This document shows positions 46,243 to 55,895 of a stretch of DNA of 64,000 bases, in pieces (position 1 is the stretch's first letter; each line of letters opens with the position of its first letter). The notes below the pieces were generated by a model. It searched no databases. It saw only the letters and a program-made list of their open reading frames with translations, and was not told the DNA's origin. The position numbers and the translations under genes were made by a program. Source of the stretch: Pseudovibrio denitrificans JCM 12308 (GTDB taxonomy: Bacteria > Pseudomonadota > Alphaproteobacteria > Rhizobiales > Stappiaceae); the NCBI RefSeq assembly GCF_001310815.1, contig NZ_BAZK01000007.1, forward strand, positions 243,071-307,070, written 5' to 3'.

Positions 46243-47818
46243 ACTCGCCGGTGTTTTATTGGCAACCTGCATGCTGGCAGGTGCTGCTGAAGCGCGTGGT
46301 AAAAAACTGGAACTTTATCCGGTTTCCGATGCCACCAAAGGCACCTATCAGGAACTTTGCGCGGAATGCCACGGCGGTGACCGTCTCGGCGGCATTGGCC
46401 CGGCACTTCTGCCGGAAAGCCTGAAACGTCTGCGTGCAAGTGCTGCGGCGGCCACCATTAAGGAAGGCCGCGTTCACACCCAGATGCCTGCGTTTGGTGA
46501 TCAGCTGAACGATCAGCAGATCGCGGATCTGGTGAACATGATCAAAACCCCGCTCGGCGCAATGCCAGTTTGGGGTGAGAAGGAAATCATGGAGACACGG
46601 ATCTTCAATGAGGATTACAAGCCCGTTGAAAAGCCAGTCTACGAGTCCGACCCGCTCAACCTGTTCGTGGTGGTGGAAACCGGCGATCACTACGCTACTG
46701 TCATGGATGGCGATACTTTTGAGCCGCTAACCCGCTTCAAAACCCAGTTTGCACTGCATGGCGGTCCTAAGTTCACACCGGATGGGCACTATGTGTACTT
46801 CATGTCCCGTGATGGCTGGATTACGAAGTACGATATGTGGGCGTTGAAGGTGGTTGGCGAAGTGCGCGGCGGTATCAACTCCCGTAACATCGCGCTTTCA
46901 CGCGATGGCAAGCACATCGCACTGGCAAACTACCTGCCGCACTCTTTAGTGATGCTGTCTGCTGAAGACCTGTCCGTTGAGAAGATCTTTGATGCAGAGT
47001 CACTGGGCGGTGAAACCACACGTGTTTCTGCGGTCTATCAGGCTCCTGAACGTGACAGCTTTGTTGTCGCCATGAAGGATACGCCTGAGGTTTGGGAGGT
47101 CTCAACCAATCCGAACGCTGAACCGGAGTACGATGCTTACGTTGATGCTGATAACTACGGCAAGGATGGTGCGAAACCAACTTCAGAAGGTCTGTTCGCT
47201 CTGCGCCGCATTCAGGTTGATGCGCCGATGGACGACTTCTTCTTTGACCAGTCCTACAAGCACCTGATGGGGTCTTCCCGTGACGGTAAGAGTGGTGTCG
47301 TGGTTGATATGGATGAAGGCTCCACCATCGCCAAGATCGATCTGCCTGGCTTCCCGCATCTGGGCTCCGGCATCAGCTGGGAATGGGAAGGCAAGCCAGT
47401 GATGGTGACCCCGCACCTGCGTGAGAGCAAGATTTCTGTGATCGATATGTCCAACTGGTCCGTATTGAAGACACTCGATACGGCTGGACCGGGCTTCTTT
47501 ATGCGATCTCACGAAAATTCCAAGTACGCTTGGGCGGACGTGTTCTTTGGTCCAAACAAGGATCAGATGTACGTGATCGATAAAGAAACGCTTGAGATCG
47601 TTAAGACGCTGAAACCGCTCCCGGGTAAAACCGCTGCTCATATCGAGTTTGACCGTGATGGCAGCCACGCCATTCTCTCCATCTGGGAGAATGACGGCAT
47701 GATCATCATCTACGACGCGAAGACGCTTGAAGAAGTGAAGCGTATTCCAATGAGTAAGCCATCTGGAAAGTACAATGTCTGGAACAAGATCACCTTCTCC
47801 GCTGGTACAAGCCACTAG
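46217..47818 (+). CDS. nirN: NirN, cytochrome cd1-like dihydro-heme d1 dehydrogenase
   Basis: A 533-residue periplasmic protein with a signal peptide (LAGVLLATCMLAGAAEA), an N-terminal cytochrome c domain (heme site CAECH, Cys48-His52) and a C-terminal eight-bladed d1-type propeller (TIAKIDLPGFPHLGSGISW and others). It ends SKPSGKYNVWNKITFSAGTSH-like, which fits NirN rather than NirS; the NirS-type ending is not present. NirN makes the final double bond of heme d1 and hands it over with NirF. ATG 46217 has a GGGGAG site and starts a proper signal peptide, unlike the longer frame from 46148. A mistaken call of NirS is the main alternative. Confidence 0.83.
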   Translation: MKPNTFMPKLAGVLLATCMLAGAAEARGKKLELYPVSDATKGTYQELCAECHGGDRLGGIGPALLPESLKRLRASAAAATIKEGRVHTQMPAFGDQLNDQQIADLVNMIKTPLGAMPVWGEKEIMETRIFNEDYKPVEKPVYESDPLNLFVVVETGDHYATVMDGDTFEPLTRFKTQFALHGGPKFTPDGHYVYFMSRDGWITKYDMWALKVVGEVRGGINSRNIALSRDGKHIALANYLPHSLVMLSAEDLSVEKIFDAESLGGETTRVSAVYQAPERDSFVVAMKDTPEVWEVSTNPNAEPEYDAYVDADNYGKDGAKPTSEGLFALRRIQVDAPMDDFFFDQSYKHLMGSSRDGKSGVVVDMDEGSTIAKIDLPGFPHLGSGISWEWEGKPVMVTPHLRESKISVIDMSNWSVLKTLDTAGPGFFMRSHENSKYAWADVFFGPNKDQMYVIDKETLEIVKTLKPLPGKTAAHIEFDRDGSHAILSIWENDGMIIIYDAKTLEEVKRIPMSKPSGKYNVWNKITFSAGTSH

Positions 47819-48674
47819 CGATCTGGCACTTGTTCTTGCTGCTCATGGCGATTTGGGCGGCAAGGGCGCCGACAATACACCAGGCCACGTGCGCCTGAAG
47901 AATGCTCTGGCGCCTTTACTGCCCGAACTGGATGTGGTGAGTGGGGTGATGAAAGGGACCCCACCGCTGCAGGAAGTGGTCGAAATCCTCCCGCATGAGC
48001 GTGTGCTCGTGCTACCTCTCCTCTTAAGTAACGGCTACTTCTGCAAAACTGTCCTGCCTCGCAGATTGGGGCTGGACCGGGACCACCAACAACAGAAAGA
48101 AGGTGAATGGCAGAATCTGAACCGAAGTGGGCAGTACATCAAGCTGTTACCCCCGCTTGGTGTATTGCCTTTCCTACCTGATCTGGTTTCCGAGAGCATT
48201 CAAAGTACGCTGGCACCAAACAGCAAAAGTACCTTGATCAAACCGGACCTTGACAGGGAAGTAATGATTGTCGCCCACGGCTCCACGGTTGGGCCGGAAT
48301 CACGGCTATGCGCACTTCAACTCAAGGACCAGCTGGAAAGCCGTTACGGCTATAAAAACCTGCGCGTTGCGTTCCTCTCCGAGGAGCCTTTTGTCGAAAA
48401 AGCCGTTCTCACGCTCTCTGAAGACGCGATTGTCGTTCCGCTGTTCGCCAGTGGTGGTCTACATGGCCATGACGATATTGCTGAAATGATGAAGAGCGCG
48501 CCTTCTGGCTGCAAACTTGCCCCCGTCATTGGCTGCGAACATGCACTGGCTCAACATATTGAGAGCTATTTGCATGAAACGGTACTGGTATCTGGCGCGA
48601 AACAACCCCTTGCAGCCTTAACCGGTAACACACCTCCGAAAGATGGAGCGGATTACGGGCGAAGAGTTTCCTAG
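47775..48674 (+). CDS. CbiX/SirB-type sirohydrochlorin chelatase-like protein
   Basis: A 299-residue protein with two chelatase-like halves, each with its His: LALVLAAHGDLGGKG near the start and VMIVAHGSTVGPESRL in the middle. These are the metal-site histidines of the CbiX/SirB family, which put Co or Fe into sirohydrochlorin. As the last gene of the nir operon, overlapping nirN by 44 bases, it could be the ferrochelatase that makes siroheme for the NirDLGH step; that is inference from position. A precorrin-2 dehydrogenase is not encoded here. A gap of 76 bases then leads to the peroxiredoxin gene. Confidence 0.75.
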   Translation: MSGTRSPSPLVQATSDLALVLAAHGDLGGKGADNTPGHVRLKNALAPLLPELDVVSGVMKGTPPLQEVVEILPHERVLVLPLLLSNGYFCKTVLPRRLGLDRDHQQQKEGEWQNLNRSGQYIKLLPPLGVLPFLPDLVSESIQSTLAPNSKSTLIKPDLDREVMIVAHGSTVGPESRLCALQLKDQLESRYGYKNLRVAFLSEEPFVEKAVLTLSEDAIVVPLFASGGLHGHDDIAEMMKSAPSGCKLAPVIGCEHALAQHIESYLHETVLVSGAKQPLAALTGNTPPKDGADYGRRVS

Positions 48675-48750
48675 AACTCCAAGTACGGCGAAATTTGGGG
48701 CTTAGGTTCAGGCAGATAAAACGCCTGAACCTCTCAGCATGTTGCCTGCC

Positions 48751-49401
48751 TTAAACAGCCATGTCTTTCTTGGAGAAGTACCAGTCTACATAGTCGTAGC
48801 CGGCAGACTGGCGGTTTTTTGCTTCTTCAAGAGTTGCTGGGGGAGGCACGATGACCTGATCTCCCGGCTGCCAGTTTTCTGGAGTGGCGACCTTGTGTTC
48901 CTCTGAAGTTTGCAGCGCTTTTACCAGACGCAGGAACTCATCTACAGAGCGTCCGTTGGTCATCGGATAATACACCATAGCCCGCAACACACCTTCAGGA
49001 TCGATGATGAATGTAGCTCTGACAGCAGATGTGTCGGAAGCGCCCGGTTGGATCATGCCATAGGCTTTAGCGACCTCCATGGAGAGATCAGCGATGATCG
49101 GAAACGGCACGTGCACGCCAAACTTCTCTTCAATGTTCCGCGCCCATGCGATGTGGGAGTAGTGGCTGTCAATGGAGAGACCCAGCAAGGCTGTGTTGAG
49201 TTTTGCAAAGTCATCTGCAGCGTTGGCGAAGGCTATAAATTCGGTGGTACAAACCGGAGTGAAATCAGCTGGGTGGGAGAAGAGGATCAACCATTGCCCT
49301 TTGTAATCACTCAATGATTTGACGCCATCGGTTGTTGGCGCGGTAAAATCTGGAGCTGGTCTGTTAAGCTGTGGCAGTGTGATCATGGTTTCTTCAGTCA
49401 T
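48751..49401 (-). CDS. Peroxiredoxin of the 1-Cys (Prx6) type
   Basis: A 216-residue peroxiredoxin. The catalytic Cys51 sits in HPADFTPVCTTEF, and the long C-terminal part (WQPGDQVIVPPPATLEEA, then DWYFSKK) marks the Prx6 subgroup. No second conserved Cys is seen, so it probably works with one Cys and an external thiol. It reduces hydrogen peroxide and alkyl peroxides in the cytoplasm. A GAGGAAA site precedes ATG 49401. It is divergent from the OxyR-like gene with 98 bases between, so that regulator probably controls it. Confidence 0.9.
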   Translation of the reverse strand: MTEETMITLPQLNRPAPDFTAPTTDGVKSLSDYKGQWLILFSHPADFTPVCTTEFIAFANAADDFAKLNTALLGLSIDSHYSHIAWARNIEEKFGVHVPFPIIADLSMEVAKAYGMIQPGASDTSAVRATFIIDPEGVLRAMVYYPMTNGRSVDEFLRLVKALQTSEEHKVATPENWQPGDQVIVPPPATLEEAKNRQSAGYDYVDWYFSKKDMAV

Positions 49402-49499
49402 TTATTTTCCTCAAACTCATTTGATTTGATAAATGCAAGTTAGCGATCTAGAATAATTAGTAAAATTGATTTATTAGAAAACAGTAATCTGGAAAATCT

Positions 49500-50408
49500 A
49501 TGAGTCATCTCCCGAGTTTGCGGCAGTTAGAGTTTCTGGTTGCGTTGGTGGAAGAGCAGCATTTTGGTCGTGCAGCTGAGAAATGTAATGTCAGTCAGTC
49601 CGCATTGAGCACAGCTTTGAAAGAGCTGGAGCAGAACCTAGGTGTTCATCTGGCAGAACGAACCAAGCGATCCGTCACCATTACGCCTTTGGGCAATGCG
49701 CTGGCAGACCGAGCGCGTCGTATTCTGCTTGATACGAGGGCTTTTGTAGATTTTGCCTCAGCAAACTCCAGGTTTCTGGCTGGTGATTTGAAGCTAGGTG
49801 TCATCTCAACAGTTGGGCCATACCTTTTGCCCGGTCTCATGCCGCACCTGCGCAAGAAGTTTCCGGAGCTACGCCTCTTTATTAAAGAGGGAATGACCAG
49901 CGATCTGCTCTTAGCCCTGCAAAATGGATATCTAGATGCAGTGTTACTGGCCCTACCATTCGAGATTGGCGACCTTGCTTATGAGACATTGTTTGAAGAT
50001 GGCTACAAGCTGGCCGTTGGCCCAGACCACCCACTTGCAAAACTGAAGCATGCAGACGGGGCGGACCTGGAAGGTACCCGGATGATGCTGTTGGAAAAAG
50101 GGCATTGTTTACAACAGCATGCCCTTTCCGCATTTACTCCAATCGGACCTGTACAAGACAGCAGCTTTGAAGCGACCAGCCTTTCCACATTGGTTGGTAT
50201 GGTGGCAGAAGGGCTTGGAACAACGCTTCTGCCTGACATAGCAATCAAGGCCGGGCTGACCGACAAGTATGATCTTCATCTCGTTGATGTTGACAAGGCA
50301 CTGCCAAGAAAAATCACGCTTACGTGGCGAAAAAGCTCACCACGTGGAGAGGAGCTAAAACAGCTCGGAGAATTCATAAAGCAAATCTACAAGGGGCAGG
50401 AGACCTGA
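49500..50408 (+). CDS. OxyR-like LysR family regulator
   Basis: A 302-residue LysR regulator of the OxyR type. The helix-turn-helix is at residues 5-63 (LRQLEFLVALVEEQHFGRAA, VSQSALSTALKELEQNLGV). The effector domain carries the OxyR line MLLEKGHCLQQHALSAF with Cys203 at the peroxidatic place. The resolving Cys, nine residues on in E. coli OxyR, is Phe212 here, and no other Cys lies in the effector domain. It may therefore sense peroxide by a one-Cys route. SFEATSLSTLVGMVAEGLGTTLLP follows as in OxyR. It is divergent from the peroxiredoxin gene. Confidence 0.85.
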   Translation: MSHLPSLRQLEFLVALVEEQHFGRAAEKCNVSQSALSTALKELEQNLGVHLAERTKRSVTITPLGNALADRARRILLDTRAFVDFASANSRFLAGDLKLGVISTVGPYLLPGLMPHLRKKFPELRLFIKEGMTSDLLLALQNGYLDAVLLALPFEIGDLAYETLFEDGYKLAVGPDHPLAKLKHADGADLEGTRMMLLEKGHCLQQHALSAFTPIGPVQDSSFEATSLSTLVGMVAEGLGTTLLPDIAIKAGLTDKYDLHLVDVDKALPRKITLTWRKSSPRGEELKQLGEFIKQIYKGQET

Positions 50409-50442
50409 CCCGGACACCAAAATCAAAAAGATGACTTCCTGC

Positions 50443-51162
50443 CTAACCGTGGCTTGAATGCATAACGACTGTGCGTTCCTGTTCTACGAGTGTGCGCAGA
50501 GCCTGAACGTTTGAAATGATAGCCCGGTTCTGTTTGACCTCAACGCCGTAGCTTTTCAGCTTCTGGAAGGCGCGGGACAGACTTTCCGGTTTCATCCCTA
50601 AACGGCCAGCAATCAGAGCTTTATCGTATGGCAGTACCAGTGTGCAGGAACCGGCAGGTTCGGAGCTAAGGTTCAGAAGGAACTCAGCCACTCGCTGTGC
50701 ACCGGTGTGTGTTTTCAGGCCTTCGATCTGCAGCACGAGCTGGTGCAAGTGCATGGATAGAGACGACATCATTGCCAGCGCGATGTTTGGATCAGCTGCA
50801 ATAGATTTGGCCAAATGGGCAACAGGAATACAAAGCACAACACTATCAGTGACTGCTTCCCCGGAAGCTGGATAGTTTGAGTTTGTAAAGGCTGCTCCTT
50901 CTGCGAAGGTTTGCCCGCGGGTGAATACCCCTACAACGGCTTCATCGCCGCTGCTTGTCGCGCGAAAAACTTTGACCCATCCTTCCAGAACGATAAAAAA
51001 CGCGTCTGCTTTATCATCCTGAAAAAATATCATCTCACCGCGCGAGACAGATTTCTTAGTGGCACCCCGAAGCAGCTGTTCTCTTGCCTCGGTACTCAAC
51101 CGTTTAAGCAAGGGAATTTCAGCGAGCTTCTCCACTTCACTGCTAACTATAGTAGTAGACAT
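50443..51162 (-). CDS. dnr: DNR-type CRP/FNR family regulator
   Basis: A 239-residue regulator: an N-terminal cyclic-nucleotide-type barrel (about 20-140, SRGEMIFFQDDKADAFFIVL) and a C-terminal helix-turn-helix (LPYDKALIAGRLGMKPESLSRAFQKLKSYG broken here by its two helices). It lacks the N-terminal Cys cluster of FNR, which fits the heme/NO-responsive DNR subgroup that drives denitrification genes. The DNR-like recognition helix and the FNR/DNR box at 40279 suggest it activates the nir operon. A partial box-like TTGAT...CGCAA (51219-51232) lies upstream of its own start. Confidence 0.85.
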   Translation of the reverse strand: MSTTIVSSEVEKLAEIPLLKRLSTEAREQLLRGATKKSVSRGEMIFFQDDKADAFFIVLEGWVKVFRATSSGDEAVVGVFTRGQTFAEGAAFTNSNYPASGEAVTDSVVLCIPVAHLAKSIAADPNIALAMMSSLSMHLHQLVLQIEGLKTHTGAQRVAEFLLNLSSEPAGSCTLVLPYDKALIAGRLGMKPESLSRAFQKLKSYGVEVKQNRAIISNVQALRTLVEQERTVVMHSSHG

Positions 51163-51222
51163 TTTTACAGACCTCTCCCACGATCAGCACAATCGTACTG
51201 TTGCGTAGATGAAGGACGTTGA

Positions 51223-51812
51223 TCTAACGCAAGTGTTTTTGCGCAATCGGCATCTTGGAGTTGTCCTCTTGAAAACAAATGGACCTAACGAAAATCAAAG
51301 GAGCTAGAGAACTCATGGGATTAGGGTCCATTTATGGTAAAGTTTTCGCGTCGTGGCGAAACTTGCCTTTTTGGCTCAAATATATGTTTAAAACTGTCTC
51401 CGGGAATATTTTTTGCCCGATGTTGACTGTGAAACAGAGCCTTCTCGATGGTGAAGACGCGTCCGGAATGGGAAACGGGCATCGGTTGCGTCTTCACCAT
51501 CAAGTCCCTTTAGCACCACAGACTTTCCGGAAATAGAAAGATGCAACGCACACGTGTTATCCGCGCAACAGGTGTGCAGGAGAGGGTGTGATGGGTGATC
51601 CTGCTGGCTTGACACTGGGCGCGATGAGCTTAACGTGAAAGCTCCTGAAGTGTCTCAGAGGAGTTTTGATGTCCCGGATCTGAGGGTTCGCAAAAAGAAC
51701 CCCTATGCATGTTTCTAACCTTAAGACCGCATGATTTCGCGCGGCTGGTTTCGCATGCCTTTAATTCTCCGAACATCATAGGCCGCTCAGCGGCATTCTT
51801 CAGGATATTCCA
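51223..51812. other. Hairpin-rich gap without a convincing gene
   Basis: No open frame here has family features. Strong inverted repeats are: 51340-51362, AAGTTTTCGC with GCGAAACTT-type arms and a TTTTT run after it; 51447-51501, perfect 14-base arms GATGGTGAAGACGC and GCGTCTTCACCATC around 27 bases; 51548-51577, GCACACGTGTT with AACAGGTGTGC and one mismatch; and 51782-51794, GCCGC-TCA-GCGGC just before the GNAT gene. This may hold one or more structured RNAs; I cannot assign a known family. Confidence 0.45.
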
Positions 51813-52238
51813 ATGATCCGTAAATTTGAAACTCGTGACACCGAGGCCATTGTTGACGTCTGGCTGAAGGCCAGCAAGTACGCGCATACCTTTTTGAGTG
51901 ATGCGTTCCTCGCAAATGAGACCAACAACATCCGCAATATGTACCTGCCATCCGCTGATACATGGGTGGTGGAAGCAGACGGTTCTGTCGTCGGCTTCAT
52001 CTCGTTGCTGGGCAATGAAGTGGGCGGACTGTTCGTGCATCCTGACTTTCACGGGCGCAAGCTCGGGAAGGCACTGATGGATCAGGCTGTTTCTCTCCAT
52101 AGCAGCGTCGAGCTGGAAGTCTTCAAGCATAATCCCATTGGCCGCCGCTTTTATGCGCGCTACGGCTTTGAGGAAATGCATGAAGCCTTTAGCGAAGAAA
52201 CACAACAGCCCGTAATCCGGCTCAAATACTCGGCTTAA
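51813..52238 (+). CDS. GNAT family N-acetyltransferase
   Basis: A 141-residue single-domain GNAT protein. The acetyl-CoA site is [19 protein letters not shown] (the R/Q-x-x-G-x-G/A motif), and motif B reads [20 protein letters not shown]. The substrate could be a small amine or a protein N-terminus; it cannot be told. ATG 51813 follows AGGATATTCC, and it stands alone before a convergent gene. Confidence 0.85.
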   Translation: MIRKFETRDTEAIVDVWLKASKYAHTFLSDAFLANETNNIRNMYLPSADTWVVEADGSVVGFISLLGNEVGGLFVHPDFHGRKLGKALMDQAVSLHSSVELEVFKHNPIGRRFYARYGFEEMHEAFSEETQQPVIRLKYSA

Positions 52239-52279
52239 CAACAAAAAACGAAGGAGAGGGCGAACAGCTCTCTCCGGTT

Positions 52280-52765
52280 CTAGCGTTTGGCTTTGCGTTC
52301 TCCAAAGAGCACTGAGAACACAAGGGCCATCACGATTGCCATGCCGACGTGGCCGACGAATGAGGACTGGGTATAGGCGCCAAAGTCCATCATGAAGCTT
52401 CTGCCGATAAAGGGCGCAAGCATGCCCTGCGCGATGTACCAGAGCAGCACACCCGCCACGACGCCGGCAATCAGGAACTTCAGTCTGGTCATCAGATGCA
52501 CTGCCAGTATGGCCACAGGGAAGGCGATTGCACCCACTGAAAAGTGGATAGCAAACGCTGCACTGTAGGGAATGGACAGCCCAAAGAGTTTGGATGTGAG
52601 TGCGATTACGAGATTGGCAGGTTCCAGTACAGGGCCAAACAGGATTGGCGAGACGAACCACGCATATGCTTCAAAAGCGAGCTCGCCGACAACACCTGCC
52701 AGCACGACGGCGGGCAGGAGAACTCTGAGAGAGTGGGAGCTGGCGGCTGACGACTGCAGGGGCAT
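52280..52765 (-). CDS. Hypothetical four-helix membrane protein
   Basis: A 161-residue protein with about four membrane helices (LRVLLPAVVLAGVVGELAF, AAFAIHFSVGAIAFPVAILA, FLIAGVVAGVLLWYIAQG, VGHVGMAIVMALVFSVLFG), and a short basic tail (GERKAKR). I do not recognise the family. It converges on the GNAT gene (41 bases between the ends). The gap after its start (52766-53089) has no gene or strong structure that I can see. Confidence 0.6.
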   Translation of the reverse strand: MPLQSSAASSHSLRVLLPAVVLAGVVGELAFEAYAWFVSPILFGPVLEPANLVIALTSKLFGLSIPYSAAFAIHFSVGAIAFPVAILAVHLMTRLKFLIAGVVAGVLLWYIAQGMLAPFIGRSFMMDFGAYTQSSFVGHVGMAIVMALVFSVLFGERKAKR

Positions 52766-53089
52766 GGGTGATCCTTCGAAGGCTCAAGGGGGAGTGGGGA
52801 GCTCTCCTGAAGGTGTGCCCTGAATAGGGCTGCTACAAGGCTGAGGCTTGCATCTCATCATCACAATAATTTCAGCAGTGCGCGAGCATCTGCGAGGTGT
52901 GGCAACACACCAATGCCAGAATCGGTGGTTGTGCCATCGTCATGCATCAATGCAAGAAACTCAGGAAAAAAACCAGATTTGGCGCAATCTCAAACAAAAT
53001 GCACATTGATCTGGACGCTGCGTCATTGTTTGCAACGCACCTGGAGATGTATACAAATGGAATAAGGTTTTAGTAAAAGCACGTATTAA

Positions 53090-54187
53090 GTGCATGACTT
53101 TACGAGGATGCATTTCTTGGGAGAGGTGGATCTCAAAAAAGGAGTTCAGCCAACGGAGATTTCGCAGCCTATTCCTCAGGCTGTGTTTTCTGTCGATGGT
53201 GTGGCTCCCGATGAGCGCTTCTCTCTCTGGAAAGAGAGCATTTCCTTCATGTTTCAGGTGGAAGCAGACCATGCCGTCAGGACGGATGATTTCACCGCTG
53301 AAGTTGATGCTCACATGTTCGGGCAAATTGTTCTGGCCCGGACAAAAAGCAGAAAACAGTTCTGGGAACGGAGTGAACTGACCATCGCAAGAGATGGGAT
53401 GGACCATTTCATGATCCAGTTATTTGAAACCGGCGACATGTTCTATGAGCATGACGGCGCACAGCATTCTGTTGCACAAGATGGCCTTATCATTTTTGAT
53501 TTAGCCAGGACGTCAAAATCCTGGACCAATACATTTTCAAACCTGTCCCTGATTATTCCCAGGGAGTTGCTTGAACCGAAGCTGGTTTATCCAGATGGGC
53601 AGCATATGAGGAGATTGCCCGCCTCGCAGCCCATGGTTCAGCTTCTGTACAGTCATATTAAAACGCTGAAAGAGTTGTCGGATCAGCTCAGCCTGTCTCA
53701 GGCAGCTGATGTTAATCCGGCAACTCTCTCTCTTGTTGCCGCATGCCTCAACAGCACGGCGGATGGTGTTGTTATTTCAGATGCCAACAGTCATGCCGCG
53801 CAGATCATGCTGGCAAAACGCGCAATCAATGAAAACCTGTCGAACCCAGCGCTTACGCCTGAGGTGGTGGCCTCCAAGGCAGGCATTTCGCGGTCCAAAC
53901 TCTATGAAATGTTCCGCAGCTATGGAGGGGTAAAGAGCTTCGTGCTGGAGCAGCGACTGAAAGGTGCCATGATGGCTCTTATCAGCAACAGCAATGCTCA
54001 TCGTTCCAATGCCGAAATCGCCTTTTCCTTCGGCTTTGCATACGAGAGCACCTTTAGTCGTGCCTTCAAGAAGCGTTTTTCCATGACACCGACAGAAGCC
54101 CGGAACTCCGCAGGCGTTGCATGGACACACGCTGCCGACATGCCGGATATTGACCGGCGCTACGAAGACTGGGTCAAGCGCCTGTAA
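53090..54187 (+). CDS. AraC family transcriptional regulator
   Basis: A 365-residue regulator. The N-terminal part (about 30-200) is an AraC-binding-like domain (ERFSLWKESISFMFQVE, RDGMDHFMIQLFETGDMFYE). The C-terminal double helix-turn-helix is at about 265-350 (LTPEVVASKAGISRSKLYEM, HRSNAEIAFSFGFAYESTFS, RAFKKRFSMTPTEARN). The start is uncertain: GTG 53090 and ATG 53108 are both in frame and neither has a clear binding site. It lies tail to tail with the aminotransferase gene, so a direct link is not implied. Confidence 0.85.
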   Translation: MHDFTRMHFLGEVDLKKGVQPTEISQPIPQAVFSVDGVAPDERFSLWKESISFMFQVEADHAVRTDDFTAEVDAHMFGQIVLARTKSRKQFWERSELTIARDGMDHFMIQLFETGDMFYEHDGAQHSVAQDGLIIFDLARTSKSWTNTFSNLSLIIPRELLEPKLVYPDGQHMRRLPASQPMVQLLYSHIKTLKELSDQLSLSQAADVNPATLSLVAACLNSTADGVVISDANSHAAQIMLAKRAINENLSNPALTPEVVASKAGISRSKLYEMFRSYGGVKSFVLEQRLKGAMMALISNSNAHRSNAEIAFSFGFAYESTFSRAFKKRFSMTPTEARNSAGVAWTHAADMPDIDRRYEDWVKRL

Positions 54188-54231
54188 GAGCAACAAAGGC
54201 GCTGCAGATATCGCCAGCGCCTTCCAGTTTG

Positions 54232-55895
54232 TTAAGCCACAGCCACGTCTTGTGGGCGGACGAACCAGCGCAGTTCCTCCACCTTTTCAGGCTGAACCAC
54301 ATTGTAGCGTTGCTCTGCACCGTGTGTGCGCAGCAGTTCGGTTTCTGCGGCTTCCATCGTCTCAGAAAGTGATGGACGATCTGACTTTGGTGCCGGGGCT
54401 GGCATCGCGGTGAAGTCGAGTGTGTCGAGGGATGCTGCGAGCTCGGCTTTGTGGTTTTGATAGCGCCAGACAGCGCCATTTGGATCAAACCGATAGAACG
54501 GCAACAGCTTCCAACCGTGTTCAGCAACCAGTTCAATGGCGCGGACAAGATACTCGAAGGTTTCCTCATCAATGAAGTAGTTGAAGTTGAGGCGGATCCA
54601 GCCCGGGCGCAGGATCATATGGCCTTCAACCAACTGCTCTTCCAGCGCCTTGCTGTAATGCATATCCATGCCCAGCAGAGCGTGACCATAAGGGCCAGCA
54701 CAAGAACAGCCGCCACGCGCCTGAATACCGAACAGGTCGTTGAGCAACGCCACGATAAAGCTGTAGTGCAGGTCTTTGCCTTTGTGGGTGATCTTGAGCG
54801 AGGTGATAGACAGGCGCGGCGCCTCAGTGTTGCCGAGGATCGCAATGTTCTCGCATTTTGACCAACGCGCCACAGCCCTGGAAACAAAGCTCTCTTCCCG
54901 TCGTTCAATCTCGTCCGTTCCAACCGCTTGCTGAAGCTTGAACACGAGGCCGGCGCGTACGGATTCCACGATGGCAGGTGTTCCGCCTTCCTCCCTGCGC
55001 TCAGCATCAGCCACATAGCGGTGATCTTCCGGCGTTACGTACATCACGGTGCCACCACCCGGCATGGCTGGAACGCGGTTCTTGAGGATTGCATCACTCA
55101 CAATCAGCACGCCCGGAGTACCCGGTCCGCCGACAAACTTGTGTGGTGACAGGAAGATAGCGTCTTTGGAGCTGTCTCCCTCTTCCGTTACTTCGCCCGC
55201 CATATCGATGCCCACATACGGGCCTGCTGCCGCGTAATCCCAGAAGGACAGAGCGCCGTGTTTGTGGAGCAGGCGCGCAACGGTGTCGACGTCGGTTTTC
55301 ACGCCAGTCACGTTGGAGCTGCTGAGAAACTGCCGATTTTAAGGGGGCGATCTGCGTACTTGATCAGCTGCTTCTCAAGATCGTCCAGACAGACCTGTCC
55401 GCCCTCACAAAGCGGAATGGAAACCACGTCTGCGATACTCTCGCGCCATGGCAGCTCATTGGAATGATGCTCGTAAGGACCGATGAAAACAACGGGGCGT
55501 TCTTCTGCTGGAATTTGCTGCTCAAACTTGTAGCGTGCGCTCAGGTCGGCAGGCAGTTTCAGGTTGAGAATGTCGATCAGCTTGTGGATCGCAGAAGTTG
55601 CACCGGAACCGCAAAATATCACTGAATGATCGTCGTTCGCGTTCACCGCAGAGCGGATTTGCTGGCGGGCTTGCTCGCGCAGAGCTGTGGTCTGCGCACC
55701 GGTGTAGGAGGTCTCTGTGTGAGTGTTGGCATAGTAGGGCAGCACGTGATCGCGGATGTAGTCCTCAATCATGCTCAAGGAACGTCCTGACGCTGTGTAA
55801 TCCGCATAAACCAATGGCTTACGACCAAACGCTGTGGTGATGGCCGCGTCCTCACCGATCACCGAGTTTCTTATTTTATCGATCAAATTACACAT
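54232..55895 (-). pseudogene. Class V aminotransferase, cysteine desulfurase-like (single frameshift)
   Basis: The restored protein is about 554 residues, longer than SufS/IscS (about 400) by a C-terminal extension. It has the PLP-site features of the class: VYADYTASGRSL, GSGATSAIHKLID, a YEHHSNELPWRE stretch with the cofactor-stacking His, SNVTGVKTDVD, and DAIFLSPHKFVGGPGTPGVL with the Schiff-base Lys. A Cys-rich GGCSCAGPYGH loop near residue 430 is in the place of the active-site Cys of desulfurases. The frame breaks near 55318; one added base gives SAASNVTGVKTD. Likely a cysteine desulfurase-type enzyme, but the substrate is unproven. Confidence 0.82.

Noticed and set aside
46217..47818. 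Calling this gene nirS (nitrite reductase).
   Set aside because: The ending and operon place fit NirN; the C-terminal sequence typical of NirS is not seen. I cannot fully exclude it without an alignment.
51279..51536. An 85-codon open frame (MDLTKIKGARELMG...) in the hairpin-rich gap.
   Set aside because: It runs through two strong hairpins, including a T-run terminator-like one, and shows no family features.
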